Source of the DNA: Nitrospirota bacterium
GTDB lineage: Bacteria > Nitrospirota > UBA9217
Length of the DNA stretch: 48,993 bases
Reading direction: 5' to 3'
NCBI GenBank assembly: GCA_021814615.1
Contig: JAKAHZ010000009.1
Location: 1-48,993 of the forward strand
The translations under genes and the position numbers were made by a program. Within the stretch, counting starts at the first letter, position 1. Each line of letters starts with the position of its first letter. Of this stretch, positions 34,453 through 43,536 are shown in pieces. Under the pieces are notes generated by a model that was given only the letters and a program-made list of their open reading frames with translations, had not been told where the DNA came from and made no database searches.

Positions 34453-35880
34453 GTGAGTTCCACCGAGTCTGGCAAATTAATCAAGAATACGGCTGTCTAT
34501 GGTGCAGGCGATATTATCGTCATGGCGGTGAGCAGTTTTTTGCTCATACCGCTGTACACGAGGGCTCTTTCGCAAGAAGAATATGGAATTTATATTATCT
34601 CCAAGACCAATATCGACATATTCACCTATATTGTCCAATTCGGCCTGATATCAGCCGTATCAAGACTGTATTTCGACTACAAGAAAAGAAACGAACAATA
34701 CGAGTATATCTCTACGGTACTCATACTGTTTTTTGCCATTGCGGCAGTGTTCAGCACGACAATGTTTCTGTACGGTGATCATCTGTGGAGCATGATTTCA
34801 CCCCAGATATCGCCTGAGCCGTATCTATGGTTTTGCGTTGCAATTGCCATCGTCAGTTTTTTTCCGTCCTTGTCTTCCATCTGGTTCAGAGTAGAAGAAA
34901 AAGCTTTTCCCTTTATAACGATTCAGATAGCAACAGCTTTACTGCTCGTTGCTTTTGTTTCCATTAATATGCTGTATTTGAAAACGGGTGTTGTCGGTTT
35001 GCTGCGCGCTATACTGTTGAATTCGGTCTGCGCAAGTTCCGTAATTGTCGTTTTGCTTTGGGGCAAATTCAGACTCAAACCGAAGATCAGCCAGGTGAAA
35101 GCATCCCTGAATTACGCGCTGCCCATTTTTGCTGGCTATGTTGCTTATTTCGTTTTAAATCGAGTCGGCACGGTGATTCTTCAAAGATATGTTCCCATCG
35201 ATAAGATAGCAGTGTATGGCCTGATGCAGCAGCTGTCAATGGTCGTTACTATTGCAGGTAATTCATTCGGAATGGCATTCCAGCCTGCAATCTACTCCTG
35301 TGGACCAGACAGGGTAGAACAACAAATCGCAAAAACGGGTGGTATGTACCTGCTGGTCATGTTGTTCATATCCAGCGCGCTGGTTTTGTTCGGTTCGGAT
35401 ATCATTTGGCTGGCTGCGCCGCCGAAATATGCGGAAGGATATGTGATATTTGTGATCCTCGTAATGGCAAATCTCGCATATTCCATCAATATGATCAACA
35501 ATACGATTCTTTTGTATTTCAAATATCCGACGTTATCCGTAGCCATAACGACAATCGGGGGAATGGTTGCAACAGCGTTAAGCATGGCACTGGTGCCGAC
35601 GTACAATATTTACGGCGCGTCTCTGGCCAGTTTGACGGCTTTTATTTGCGTTCTGGTCATGGGGTTTCTGCTCACGAGAAAGTTCGGCTCATTCTTTAAA
35701 ATGAAATTCATCATGAGACTAGCCGTAATCATGCTTGCGGTTGTTCTCGTGGGGATGTTCATGCGTACAAACGTGCCGCACCTGATTTCCCTCCTTGTCA
35801 AGACGGGCTTGATCACGGCTCTCGGTTATGTCCTGTATAGTCAATATAAGAAAGGTGATGCGTCTCCTGGCATTGCGTGA
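34453..35880 (+). CDS. wzx: Wzx-type polysaccharide flippase
   Basis: A 475-residue integral membrane protein of the MATE/MOP superfamily with about 12 to 14 hydrophobic segments spread over its full length. The start of the protein, GKLIKNTAVYGAGDIIVMAV, is typical of polysaccharide flippases. It would flip undecaprenyl-diphosphate-linked repeat units to the periplasm for polymerisation by Wzy. GTG 34453 is the start; the ribosome site is weak. A phenylalanine- and isoleucine-rich composition and AT-rich codons are normal for Wzx and fit the low-GC block. Repeat-unit specificity is not predictable. Confidence 0.9.
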   Translation: MSSTESGKLIKNTAVYGAGDIIVMAVSSFLLIPLYTRALSQEEYGIYIISKTNIDIFTYIVQFGLISAVSRLYFDYKKRNEQYEYISTVLILFFAIAAVFSTTMFLYGDHLWSMISPQISPEPYLWFCVAIAIVSFFPSLSSIWFRVEEKAFPFITIQIATALLLVAFVSINMLYLKTGVVGLLRAILLNSVCASSVIVVLLWGKFRLKPKISQVKASLNYALPIFAGYVAYFVLNRVGTVILQRYVPIDKIAVYGLMQQLSMVVTIAGNSFGMAFQPAIYSCGPDRVEQQIAKTGGMYLLVMLFISSALVLFGSDIIWLAAPPKYAEGYVIFVILVMANLAYSINMINNTILLYFKYPTLSVAITTIGGMVATALSMALVPTYNIYGASLASLTAFICVLVMGFLLTRKFGSFFKMKFIMRLAVIMLAVVLVGMFMRTNVPHLISLLVKTGLITALGYVLYSQYKKGDASPGIA

Positions 35881-35945
35881 ACAGGTTATCGGCTTAAGGA
35901 ACGCGGTTGGAATGGCATCTTGCAAGAAGGGGCTGCGCCTGTTCG

Positions 35946-37520
35946 ATGGCTCACCAAGATTATCGAAGAATGATCGCGCGTATATCGAAATCGATTAGTG
36001 GATTCAGGCAGAAGAGAATCTGGGAGAACCACAAGAGGGTTTATTCCCGTTTCGTTGATGTATATTTGACCGCACAGAGACAATTCCCGGTCAAAGTGAA
36101 TAAGAATGATCAGGTTGGAATCGTCATCATCCCCTGGATGCTGACCAAAGTTCCCTGGTATTCTATCACCGTCGGGATGTTCTTGGCATGGACGGGGAGG
36201 AAAGTCACGTTCATTCTCGACGACATGCCCTTCGGTACGGATTCCATCCAATCAGGCATCGTTGTAAATAGTGTCAGTGCAATTCTCGACAAATTGCAGC
36301 GTTCTTTTGAGGTAGTGCGCCTGAGTTCCATCGCCGCTGCCATTAAAAAGAACGGCAAAGAAAATAGCATAGAAAAGCTGACCCATCTCAATACGATCTG
36401 GTTCATGCGCGGGGAGAACAAGCCGGAAGGTCGCCGTCGATACGAAGAAACGGTGCGTCGTCAATTGTCACTGGCTGGTGCTCGTATCGAAAACCTGGTT
36501 GAGAATTCAACGTTCGAATATCTCGTGATACCCGGCGGCATCTATGGGACAAGCGGTTTGTGGGTCGCTGCAGGAAGAAGATGCCGCGCGAGAATCGTTT
36601 CCTATGATTCGGGAGGAGCGGGGACGGTTCTCCTTGCCGTGGACGGCATCGCCGCCCAGCTGCATGACATTCCGCGGGCTTTTCGGAAGGTGATCGAGCA
36701 GGAAGACGTTCAAAAGCAATTCATGATCGCGATGGCCCGTGAAGAACACCGGAAAAGAACGAAAGGCGTCGATAAATTCGCCTATCAGGTCGCCGGTGCG
36801 GGAACATACGGTGAAGATTTCGGCGACGCGGTTCTTCTGCCGCTCAATTCCTCCTGGGATTCTGCCGCGCTGGGCCTTCACGCCGCCTTCGCAAACACGA
36901 AAGAATGGATACTGGAGACGACGACATGGCTGCTCGCCAACACGGGCAAAACCGTCATCATCCGTCAGCATCCCGCGGAACGAAAAGCGATCGCACGGTC
37001 TTCCGACGACTACGGAAAACTGCTTGCCGACCATTTCGGCGCAGATCGACGTGTGAAATTCATCGCTGCAGCGGACCCGGTCAACACCTATTCCCTGTTG
37101 GAACGTATTTCTGCGGTCATCGTTCATACGACGACCCTCGGCGTCGAGGCGGCTGCGTTGAAGAAGGTGGTCATTACACCGTCGCATCCGTACTATGCTG
37201 ATCTCGGCTTTGTGTGGAACGCGTCGACGAAGGAGCAGTATTTTGCTTTGCTTCGTTCGGCGATGGACGGAAAACTGCACCCCGACAATGCGCGTGCCGA
37301 TATGGCGTGGATCTGTTACTATTTGACGCAATGCTGTAATTGGTTCCCCAGCGATTTCAGTCCGGAAAGTTTCGAAACGTGGTCTGCCTTCGATCCGCAG
37401 GTCCTTTTTGAAACGCCTTCGGTTCAGTCATTGCTGCATGCGGTTGACTGTAATGTGCCCATTTCCATTGTGCAACATGATAATAAGGTGCTGTCAAACG
37501 ACGCTGCAAGGAAGGCCTGA
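35946..37520 (+). CDS. Large GT-B-like protein of unknown function in the glycan cluster
   Basis: A protein of about 524 residues that I do not recognise as any named enzyme. The start is uncertain: ATG 35946 is chosen, with TTG 35907 and ATG 35970 as alternatives. The N-terminal half has IIPWMLTKVPWYSITVGMFL and a loop LDDMPFGTD. The C-terminal half looks like a nucleotide-sugar-binding domain: VLLPLNSSWDS, TVIIRQHPAE, VKFIAAADPVNTYSLL and VIVHTTTLGVEAAALKKVVI, which resembles capsule export/synthesis proteins such as KpsS and CDP-glycerol-type transferases. It may therefore be a glycosyl- or phospho-sugar transferase. It overlaps the downstream acyltransferase by one base. Confidence 0.7.
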   Translation: MAHQDYRRMIARISKSISGFRQKRIWENHKRVYSRFVDVYLTAQRQFPVKVNKNDQVGIVIIPWMLTKVPWYSITVGMFLAWTGRKVTFILDDMPFGTDSIQSGIVVNSVSAILDKLQRSFEVVRLSSIAAAIKKNGKENSIEKLTHLNTIWFMRGENKPEGRRRYEETVRRQLSLAGARIENLVENSTFEYLVIPGGIYGTSGLWVAAGRRCRARIVSYDSGGAGTVLLAVDGIAAQLHDIPRAFRKVIEQEDVQKQFMIAMAREEHRKRTKGVDKFAYQVAGAGTYGEDFGDAVLLPLNSSWDSAALGLHAAFANTKEWILETTTWLLANTGKTVIIRQHPAERKAIARSSDDYGKLLADHFGADRRVKFIAAADPVNTYSLLERISAVIVHTTTLGVEAAALKKVVITPSHPYYADLGFVWNASTKEQYFALLRSAMDGKLHPDNARADMAWICYYLTQCCNWFPSDFSPESFETWSAFDPQVLFETPSVQSLLHAVDCNVPISIVQHDNKVLSNDAARKA

Positions 37521-38071
37521 TGGGATATATGTCACGCATGACAGGCGCATTGTATACCATCTGGGTGAAGAGTTCTGTTTCGCAATGGGGGAGGGGATCG
37601 CGGATATATCCACCGGCAACGATAACTTCGCCGAAAAGCATTGTAATAGGAAGCAATGTCATTGTCCGGGAGCATGCATGGCTCAATGTAAAGCCGTCGG
37701 ACAGCGGGCATTCCCTGGTTATAGGCGATGGAACGTATATCGGACGTTTCACGCAGATTAACGCCTGGCGGGATGTCGTCATCGAACCGTCGGTACTGAT
37801 CGGCGACCGCGTGCTGATTACCGATGCTGACCACAACTACGAAGACCCATCGGTTCCGATCATTTCCCAAGGTGACGCATTCAAAGGACGCGTGCTGCTC
37901 TGCTGCGGTTGCTGGATCGGGATCGGCGCGGTGATTCTCCCCGGCGTCCGGGTGGGCAAGAACGCCGTAGTCGCTGCAAACGCGGTTGTCACTGAAGACG
38001 TCCCGGATTACAGCATTGCAGCCGGCATCCCGGCAAGAATCATCAAAACCATCGAGAACGGAAAACGGTGA
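37520..38071 (+). CDS. Left-handed beta-helix acyltransferase (WbbJ/LacA-like)
   Basis: A 183-residue hexapeptide-repeat acyltransferase. Repeats run from about residue 40 to 165, including IVIGSNVIVRE, LVIGDGTYIGRFTQINAW, and the C-terminal IGIGAVILPGVRVGKNAVVAAN followed by SIAAGIPARII, which is the usual end of the family. The catalytic His is in ITDADHNYED. Such proteins usually O-acetylate a sugar of the repeat unit using acetyl-CoA. An N-acetyltransferase role replacing LegH is possible but less likely from its position. Its ATG shares one base with the preceding stop. Confidence 0.86.
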   Translation: MGYMSRMTGALYTIWVKSSVSQWGRGSRIYPPATITSPKSIVIGSNVIVREHAWLNVKPSDSGHSLVIGDGTYIGRFTQINAWRDVVIEPSVLIGDRVLITDADHNYEDPSVPIISQGDAFKGRVLLCCGCWIGIGAVILPGVRVGKNAVVAANAVVTEDVPDYSIAAGIPARIIKTIENGKR

Positions 38072-38075
38072 AGTT

Positions 38076-38996
38076 ATGAGCCTCTGGAAAAGGGTGATTG
38101 CTGCAGCACGACGGATCAACGGCATGAGCCGGAAATTGCAGCTGATTCAGGAGTCGTTGGGAAGGATCGAGAGCCGTCAGATCGTCATGAATGCGCGGTC
38201 CGCTGATGAAGCAGAATTTAAGGTCTATTCCCAGTGGGGCGAGGACGGGATCATTCAATACCTGATCGCCAATGTCCCCATCGAAAGAAAGCTCTTCGTC
38301 GAATTCGGCGTAGAGAACTACAGGGAATCAAATACGCGATTTCTTCTGATCAATAATTACTGGGCAGGCCTGGTGATTGACGGCAGCGCCGAGAACATCC
38401 AGGATATCCGGAATGACATGGTGTATTGGGGCTACAATCTCAAAGCCGATCACGCCTTCATCACGCGCGATAACATTAATGAACTCATAACCCGAAACGG
38501 TCTCAAGGGAGACATTGGTATTCTCTCCGTGGATATCGATGGCAACGATTATTGGGTCTGGGAAGCGATCACCTCCGTCAATCCCCGGATCGTGATCTGC
38601 GAATACAACAGCCTCTTCGGCCCCCGGGCAAAAGTTTCAACGCCCTATGATCCCGCTTTTGTCAGAGATCGGGCGCACTATTCCAAAGTCTACTACGGCG
38701 CGTCGATATCCGCCTTGCATGATCTGGCGAATAGAAAGGGATATTCCCTGGTCGCGGGAAACTCCGCCGGAAACAATGTCTTTTTTGTTCGGAACGATCT
38801 TCTCGGCAACCTGAAGGCTGTTGCTCCCGAGAAGTGTTACCGTCGTTCCTGTTTCCGAGAATTTCACGACCAGCAGGGAAACCTGACCTTCGACGACTTT
38901 GAAACACGATTGAGTAAGATTGGTGACCTACCCGTATTTGATTTCTCGGCTGACCAGGTAGCGCGGATCAAAGATGTTGCGGGGATAGGAGACTGA
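38076..38996 (+). CDS. FkbM-like methyltransferase-fold protein
   Basis: A 306-residue protein with a Rossmann-type core. LFVEFGVENYRESNTRFLL near residue 70 resembles SAM motif I, followed by GLVIDGSAENIQDI, ILSVDIDGNDYWVWEAI near 150-166 and EYNSLFGP near 175. GASISALHDLANRKGY and NSAGNNVFFVR complete a recurrent family found in O-antigen clusters, often annotated as FkbM-like. Start ATG 38076 lies 5 bases after the acyltransferase stop; upstream open frame overlaps it. A methyltransferase role is plausible but the motif is atypical. Confidence 0.68.
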   Translation: MSLWKRVIAAARRINGMSRKLQLIQESLGRIESRQIVMNARSADEAEFKVYSQWGEDGIIQYLIANVPIERKLFVEFGVENYRESNTRFLLINNYWAGLVIDGSAENIQDIRNDMVYWGYNLKADHAFITRDNINELITRNGLKGDIGILSVDIDGNDYWVWEAITSVNPRIVICEYNSLFGPRAKVSTPYDPAFVRDRAHYSKVYYGASISALHDLANRKGYSLVAGNSAGNNVFFVRNDLLGNLKAVAPEKCYRRSCFREFHDQQGNLTFDDFETRLSKIGDLPVFDFSADQVARIKDVAGIGD

Positions 38997-39042
38997 CCTC
39001 GCGGTGTAATCAGCGCAGTTCTTGACGACGGATGATTTCACG

Positions 39043-39969
39043 ATGAGCGAAACGATTCTGGTTACCGGAGGATACGGTTTTCTCGGACGCGCCGCCGCAG
39101 CGAAATTCAAGTCTCGCGGCAACCGCGTTGTCGGCATCGGCAACGGGAGATGGGATGCTGCTGAATACAGGATGCACGGCTTCGACGCCTGGTTTGACTC
39201 GCCCGTGACCCTCTCCAGCCTGCTTACACTTGATGAGCAATTCGGCGTCATCGTTCATTGTGCCGGTAACGGATCCGTCGGATATTCCGTGGAGCACCCG
39301 TTGCAGGATTTTCAGAAAACCGTCGTCAGCACGGCGGAAGTGCTCGAGTACATGCGCCTCAACAATCCCGGAGCGATGCTCATCTATCCGTCGAGCGCAG
39401 GCGTCTACGGTGCAAAGAATGATGCCCCCATCAAAGAGTCCGACAGCCTGAACCCCATATCGCCCTACGGATTCCATAAACGGATCGTGGAAGAGCTCTG
39501 CCAGTCGTATTCTCGGTCCTATGGATTGCGCGTCGCGATCATCCGGTTCTTCTCGATCTACGGGCCCGGCCTGACCAAGCAACTGCTTTGGGACGCCTGT
39601 ACGAAACTTACGTCTTCTCAAAACGAAGCAGTCTTTTGGGGGACGGGGGACGAAACACGGGACTGGATCAACATCGATGACGCAACTGAATTGATTCTCC
39701 GGTGTGCCGATTCGGAAAGGCAATTCTCGATTTTGAACGGTGCGAGCGGCAAACGGGTGACGGTGAAGGATGTCCTCTCGATGCTACGGAAGGACTTGGA
39801 TTGTGCCGCGGAAGTGCGGTTCAACAACCAGGTCCGGGAAGGCGATCCCCGGTACTACCATGCAGATATCTCCGAAGCAGTGAACATCGGATGGATGCCG
39901 GCGGTTACCTTGCAGGATGGAATCAGAAGATACATTCAGTGGTTCAGGAAACACTGTACAACAGCATGA
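39043..39969 (+). CDS. NAD-dependent epimerase/dehydratase (SDR)
   Basis: A 308-residue extended SDR. The NAD motif VTGGYGFLGRAAA starts near residue 7, Ser lies in YPSSAGVYGAKND near 117-129, and Tyr-Lys in SPYGFHKRIVEEL near 146. RFFSIYGPGL and RDWINIDDATELIL are typical of nucleotide-sugar epimerases and dehydratases. A substrate such as the UDP-GlcNAc uronic acid made by the WbpA-like enzyme is possible, but not shown. It starts at ATG 39043, 46 bases after the FkbM-like gene, and is followed by a GT4. Confidence 0.85.
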   Translation: MSETILVTGGYGFLGRAAAAKFKSRGNRVVGIGNGRWDAAEYRMHGFDAWFDSPVTLSSLLTLDEQFGVIVHCAGNGSVGYSVEHPLQDFQKTVVSTAEVLEYMRLNNPGAMLIYPSSAGVYGAKNDAPIKESDSLNPISPYGFHKRIVEELCQSYSRSYGLRVAIIRFFSIYGPGLTKQLLWDACTKLTSSQNEAVFWGTGDETRDWINIDDATELILRCADSERQFSILNGASGKRVTVKDVLSMLRKDLDCAAEVRFNNQVREGDPRYYHADISEAVNIGWMPAVTLQDGIRRYIQWFRKHCTTA

Positions 39970-40018
39970 TAAAGACAAGACATCACGTCGAATTTACGTC
40001 AACCTCAGCGGTGCCTGC

Positions 40019-41215
40019 ATGATCAGAGTTGCGTTCTGGTACGATCGCCCTTATCAGTATACCGGCGGACTGAATTACTACAAAAATCTACTCTTCGCCT
40101 TGTCGTCCCTGGAAAACCGCAAAATCGAGCCGGTGATTTATTTTGGCAAGAAGGTGGATTACGCTGTCCTCAAGGACTTCGCCCCCTATGCAACGGTGAA
40201 ACAAACAGCACTGCTCGACAGGGGGAGCCTGCACTGGTTTCTTCACAAGGTCCTGCACAAGCTCACCGGGTCGTTGTTCTTCGTCAACAGGCTCATGCAA
40301 CGCGACGGGATCAGCGTGGTTTCCCACGGGTTCGAGCTTTTCGGCAGAAAGCGTCCTTACGCCATCATAAACTGGATACCCGATTTTCAGTATCTTCGTT
40401 TTCCGGAGCTGTTCCCCGATCTTACGCCGGAAAAATACGTCGACTGGGTAATGGAACCTGTCAGGCAAACGGATCTCACGATCCTGAGCAGCAGGGATGC
40501 ATTCAACGATTTTCTAAAACTGTCCCGGGACGAGAAAGACAAGGTCAGGATTCTGCATTTTGTATCTCAGCCGACTGAACGAATCTATACAATCTCGGCA
40601 GAGAAATACCGAGCGTCAATCGAGAAGAAATACGGGTTTTCCGGAAAATTCTTCTTTCTCCCGAACCAGTTCTGGAAGCACAAGAACCATATGGTCGTAT
40701 TCGAGGCTGTTAATCTGCTGAAGAAGCGCGGTGTTGAAATTCTCGTGCTCTGTACCGGTAATACGAAAGACTACCGGTCGAACACAAGTATCTATGCTGA
40801 TCAGCTTTCGGAATACATCGCAGCGCACGGACTGCAATCCAATATCAAGATTCTCGGCCTGATCGGGTACGACGATGTGCTGTATCTCATGCGGCATTCC
40901 GTGTCGGTGATTAATCCGTCACTTTTCGAAGGCTGGAGTTCAACGGTCGAGGAGGCGAAAAGCCTGGGGAAAAACGTCGTTCTTTCGAATATTGCAGTCC
41001 ATGTGGAACAGGCGCCTCCGGCGGCATCGTACTTTGATCCCCATAACCCTGGGCAGTTGGCGGAGATTCTGCTGAAGAAATGGAACGCCAGTGAAGGCGG
41101 GCCGGATTATGAATTGGAAGCCGCTGCAAGAGAGAACCTTAGCGCGAGGACGCGCCAGTTCGGCCGCCAGTACCAGGATATCGTTCTAAGCCTGAGCACC
41201 CCATCAGGCATCTGA
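40019..41215 (+). CDS. Glycosyltransferase family 4
   Basis: A 398-residue GT-B glycosyltransferase. The N-terminus RVAFWYDRPYQYTGGLNYY resembles sugar-binding Rossmann starts; INWIPDFQYLRFPELF near 120-135 is a recurrent GT4 segment. The donor domain has LPNQFWKHKNHMVVFEA and the E-x7-E motif in SLFEGWSSTVEEAKSLGKNVV near 300-320. Start ATG 40019 has no good ribosome site upstream, and the open frame upstream overlaps the SDR. Donor and acceptor are unknown; it is one of four glycosyltransferases that would build the repeat unit. Confidence 0.84.
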   Translation: MIRVAFWYDRPYQYTGGLNYYKNLLFALSSLENRKIEPVIYFGKKVDYAVLKDFAPYATVKQTALLDRGSLHWFLHKVLHKLTGSLFFVNRLMQRDGISVVSHGFELFGRKRPYAIINWIPDFQYLRFPELFPDLTPEKYVDWVMEPVRQTDLTILSSRDAFNDFLKLSRDEKDKVRILHFVSQPTERIYTISAEKYRASIEKKYGFSGKFFFLPNQFWKHKNHMVVFEAVNLLKKRGVEILVLCTGNTKDYRSNTSIYADQLSEYIAAHGLQSNIKILGLIGYDDVLYLMRHSVSVINPSLFEGWSSTVEEAKSLGKNVVLSNIAVHVEQAPPAASYFDPHNPGQLAEILLKKWNASEGGPDYELEAAARENLSARTRQFGRQYQDIVLSLSTPSGI

Positions 41216-41254
41216 GGAACTTCCCGCTATAGGCTTGCTATTCATCACGTCTTT

Positions 41255-42640
41255 ATGAATCTTCTGGCGCACATGAGAAATAGGAAAGATAGTTCGCATC
41301 GAAGCATAAATATTACGCAGGTGGAGAAATACGCCGACAACGCGATTGCGCTGCTGGCAGGCCTGTTGTTTTTCCTGATGCTCTTTACGCCGAGATCGTA
41401 TCAGTTCGTCAAAATCCCGCCGCTCGCAATACTTGTGCTGTTTATCCTTGCTCGTGTGTGTGTCTATGGGACCCTGCCGGTCCACCGCACCGTCCTTCTC
41501 TGGTTTTTGTGCTATCTGTCGTACGGTGCCGTTTGGATTTTGATCGGCTCTTTCCGCGGTAATCCGGGCATACAGGATTACATCCGTATTAATTTGGTAT
41601 GGGTGATCCTTTATGGCCTGTTGATCGCGGGCATCCACTCTCGGCGGACCTTCGATTTGCTGTTGAACATGTTACCGCTTTCCGCTCTTGCCATCGCGGC
41701 GTATAACATTTCCGTGCTCCTGAAATTTCTCGGGCTCATTCCTGATAATATCCTGACACATCTGGATCTTACTGCGCAAGAGGTGGCAGTCGGCACGGAT
41801 GTCGGCGTCTTTCGCATGACCGCGCATAATATCGGTACGCTGGCATTTATCGGTCCTTATCTCATGGCGCTTGCCATTTTGCGGGAGAAAAACACCAAAA
41901 CCGCGAAAAATGTTTTGCACGTGGCTTTTATTTTATCGTTTCTGACCATCCTCCTTTCGGGAAGAAGAGCGATTTGGTTTATCATCGCCGGCACACCGCT
42001 CGTTATATATCTATTCAATCTGTTTAATTTACAGAGAAAATCGGTGCACACACGGAGAATCCGGACGATCGTCGTGAGTATGATGGTGTTCGTTCTCCTT
42101 TCGGGCTTCGCGCTCCAAATATATACTGCTTGGTCGTTCGCCGATGTTAAGGAGTTCATCGACCTAGCGCTGCATGAAGATGATATCCGGTCAGACCAGT
42201 CGGATGCGCTGATGCGGGGATTCCAGGAACACTATCTCGTCGGTTCGGGTTTCGGCACCGGTGCGCGAGACTATGTCAGAAACAATGAACAGCCCTGGGT
42301 GTATGAGCTCAGCTATCATGTTTTGCTTTTCAATACCGGGATTCTTGGCGTTTTCATCTACGGCGCATGTATAGCGTGGATCTATTACAAAGGGATACAG
42401 GTCATGCGACGAGATACCGCGGAGGCGCCGGTCATGATATCGCTCTTGACGGGGATGACGACCTTTCTCCTCGCCAACGCAACGAATCCTTACCTATTTT
42501 CCTACGATTTCATGTGGATTCTCTTTCTGCCGATTGCGCATATTAACCTGGTGATGCTGAGAACGGGTGCGAAGGATTACAATCCTGATTACATGACGCA
42601 TGCTACCCAAACTTCTATCCTTCAGATTGATGTTTCATGA
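41255..42640 (+). CDS. wzy: O-antigen polymerase / ligase-like membrane protein (Wzy)
   Basis: A 461-residue integral membrane protein with about 10 to 12 hydrophobic segments. The large periplasmic-type loop near residues 290-350 includes DALMRGFQEHYLVGSGFGTG, typical of the Wzy_C/O-antigen ligase family. It is the only polymerase candidate in the window; ligase WaaL shares the same fold, so the distinction is by context: it lies with Wzx and glycosyltransferases, favouring Wzy. It ends in an ATGA overlap with the next GT2. No Wzz chain-length gene is present. Confidence 0.8.
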   Translation: MNLLAHMRNRKDSSHRSINITQVEKYADNAIALLAGLLFFLMLFTPRSYQFVKIPPLAILVLFILARVCVYGTLPVHRTVLLWFLCYLSYGAVWILIGSFRGNPGIQDYIRINLVWVILYGLLIAGIHSRRTFDLLLNMLPLSALAIAAYNISVLLKFLGLIPDNILTHLDLTAQEVAVGTDVGVFRMTAHNIGTLAFIGPYLMALAILREKNTKTAKNVLHVAFILSFLTILLSGRRAIWFIIAGTPLVIYLFNLFNLQRKSVHTRRIRTIVVSMMVFVLLSGFALQIYTAWSFADVKEFIDLALHEDDIRSDQSDALMRGFQEHYLVGSGFGTGARDYVRNNEQPWVYELSYHVLLFNTGILGVFIYGACIAWIYYKGIQVMRRDTAEAPVMISLLTGMTTFLLANATNPYLFSYDFMWILFLPIAHINLVMLRTGAKDYNPDYMTHATQTSILQIDVS

Positions 42641-43536
42641 GCTGCATGTTTAGGTATGATCGTGACAGCGTCTGCGCAGTGATCGTTTCCTATAATGGAA
42701 AATCGACGATCGCCGAAACCGTGGGCGCGTTGAAGGACCAGGTAGGTCATCTTCTCATTGTGGATAATGCTTCTGATGAGGCAACCAAGGAGGAACTCAG
42801 GCTTCTTCAGCAGGGGGGCATCGCGGTTCTCTATAATGAAACAAATCGGGGCGTCGCTTCAGCGCTGAATCAGGGTATCGATTATGCCAGATCGAAAGAT
42901 GCCGCATGGCTTTTGACCTTCGATCAGGACAGCGTCGCTGCCCCCGGGATGGTGGAACGGCTCTTGTCCTGCGCGCAGGAGCATCGATCGGACACATCGT
43001 TTCTCCTGGTCTCTCCGGCGGTCATCGACCGGCGGTTTCCGCACGGGAGCACGCCGGCTGAGAAAAAACATGAGTACCGCTACACAGCGATAACCTCGGG
43101 GAACCTGGTGCCTCTGGAAGTGTACGACCGGGTAGGTGCGTACAATGACAGACTTTTCATCGATTCCGTGGACTTCGATTTCAGCCTGCGGATCCGTGAA
43201 GAGGGCGGCAAGATCCTTCGGTGCTGCGAAGCAGAGCTCTTTCATGCTCTTGGAAATATGAAAGAAGTCCGCCTCCTCGGCTTGACCTTCCGGCTCACTG
43301 TTCATTCGCCTTTTCGAAAATATTTCATCATGCGCAATCACATCTATTTGCTGAAAAGGTTTTTCTTCTCTTTCCCCCTCTATTGCTTGCGGAAACAGCT
43401 GGATATCTGCAATCTGGTGTTCCAGACGATACTGTTCGAAGACAACAAACGAACTAATCTTCGAAGGCTTTGGACGGGTTTCCTGGATGGAATTGCCGGT
43501 AATTTCGACAATACCGGGAGCATCACCGGGGCATGA
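42637..43536 (+). CDS. Glycosyltransferase family 2, rhamnosyltransferase-like
   Basis: A 299-residue GT2 enzyme of the WbbL/RfbF group. It has VCAVIVSYNGKSTIAETV near residue 12, IVDNASDEATKEE, the DxD-like FDQDSV near 93-98, and ITSGNLVPLEVYDRVGAY near 145-162, followed by FIDSVDFDFSLR. This arrangement is typical of rhamnosyltransferases and related deoxyhexose transferases, so fucose is also a possible donor. ATGA overlaps join it to wzy upstream and the next GT2 downstream. Confidence 0.85.
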   Translation: MSCMFRYDRDSVCAVIVSYNGKSTIAETVGALKDQVGHLLIVDNASDEATKEELRLLQQGGIAVLYNETNRGVASALNQGIDYARSKDAAWLLTFDQDSVAAPGMVERLLSCAQEHRSDTSFLLVSPAVIDRRFPHGSTPAEKKHEYRYTAITSGNLVPLEVYDRVGAYNDRLFIDSVDFDFSLRIREEGGKILRCCEAELFHALGNMKEVRLLGLTFRLTVHSPFRKYFIMRNHIYLLKRFFFSFPLYCLRKQLDICNLVFQTILFEDNKRTNLRRLWTGFLDGIAGNFDNTGSITGA

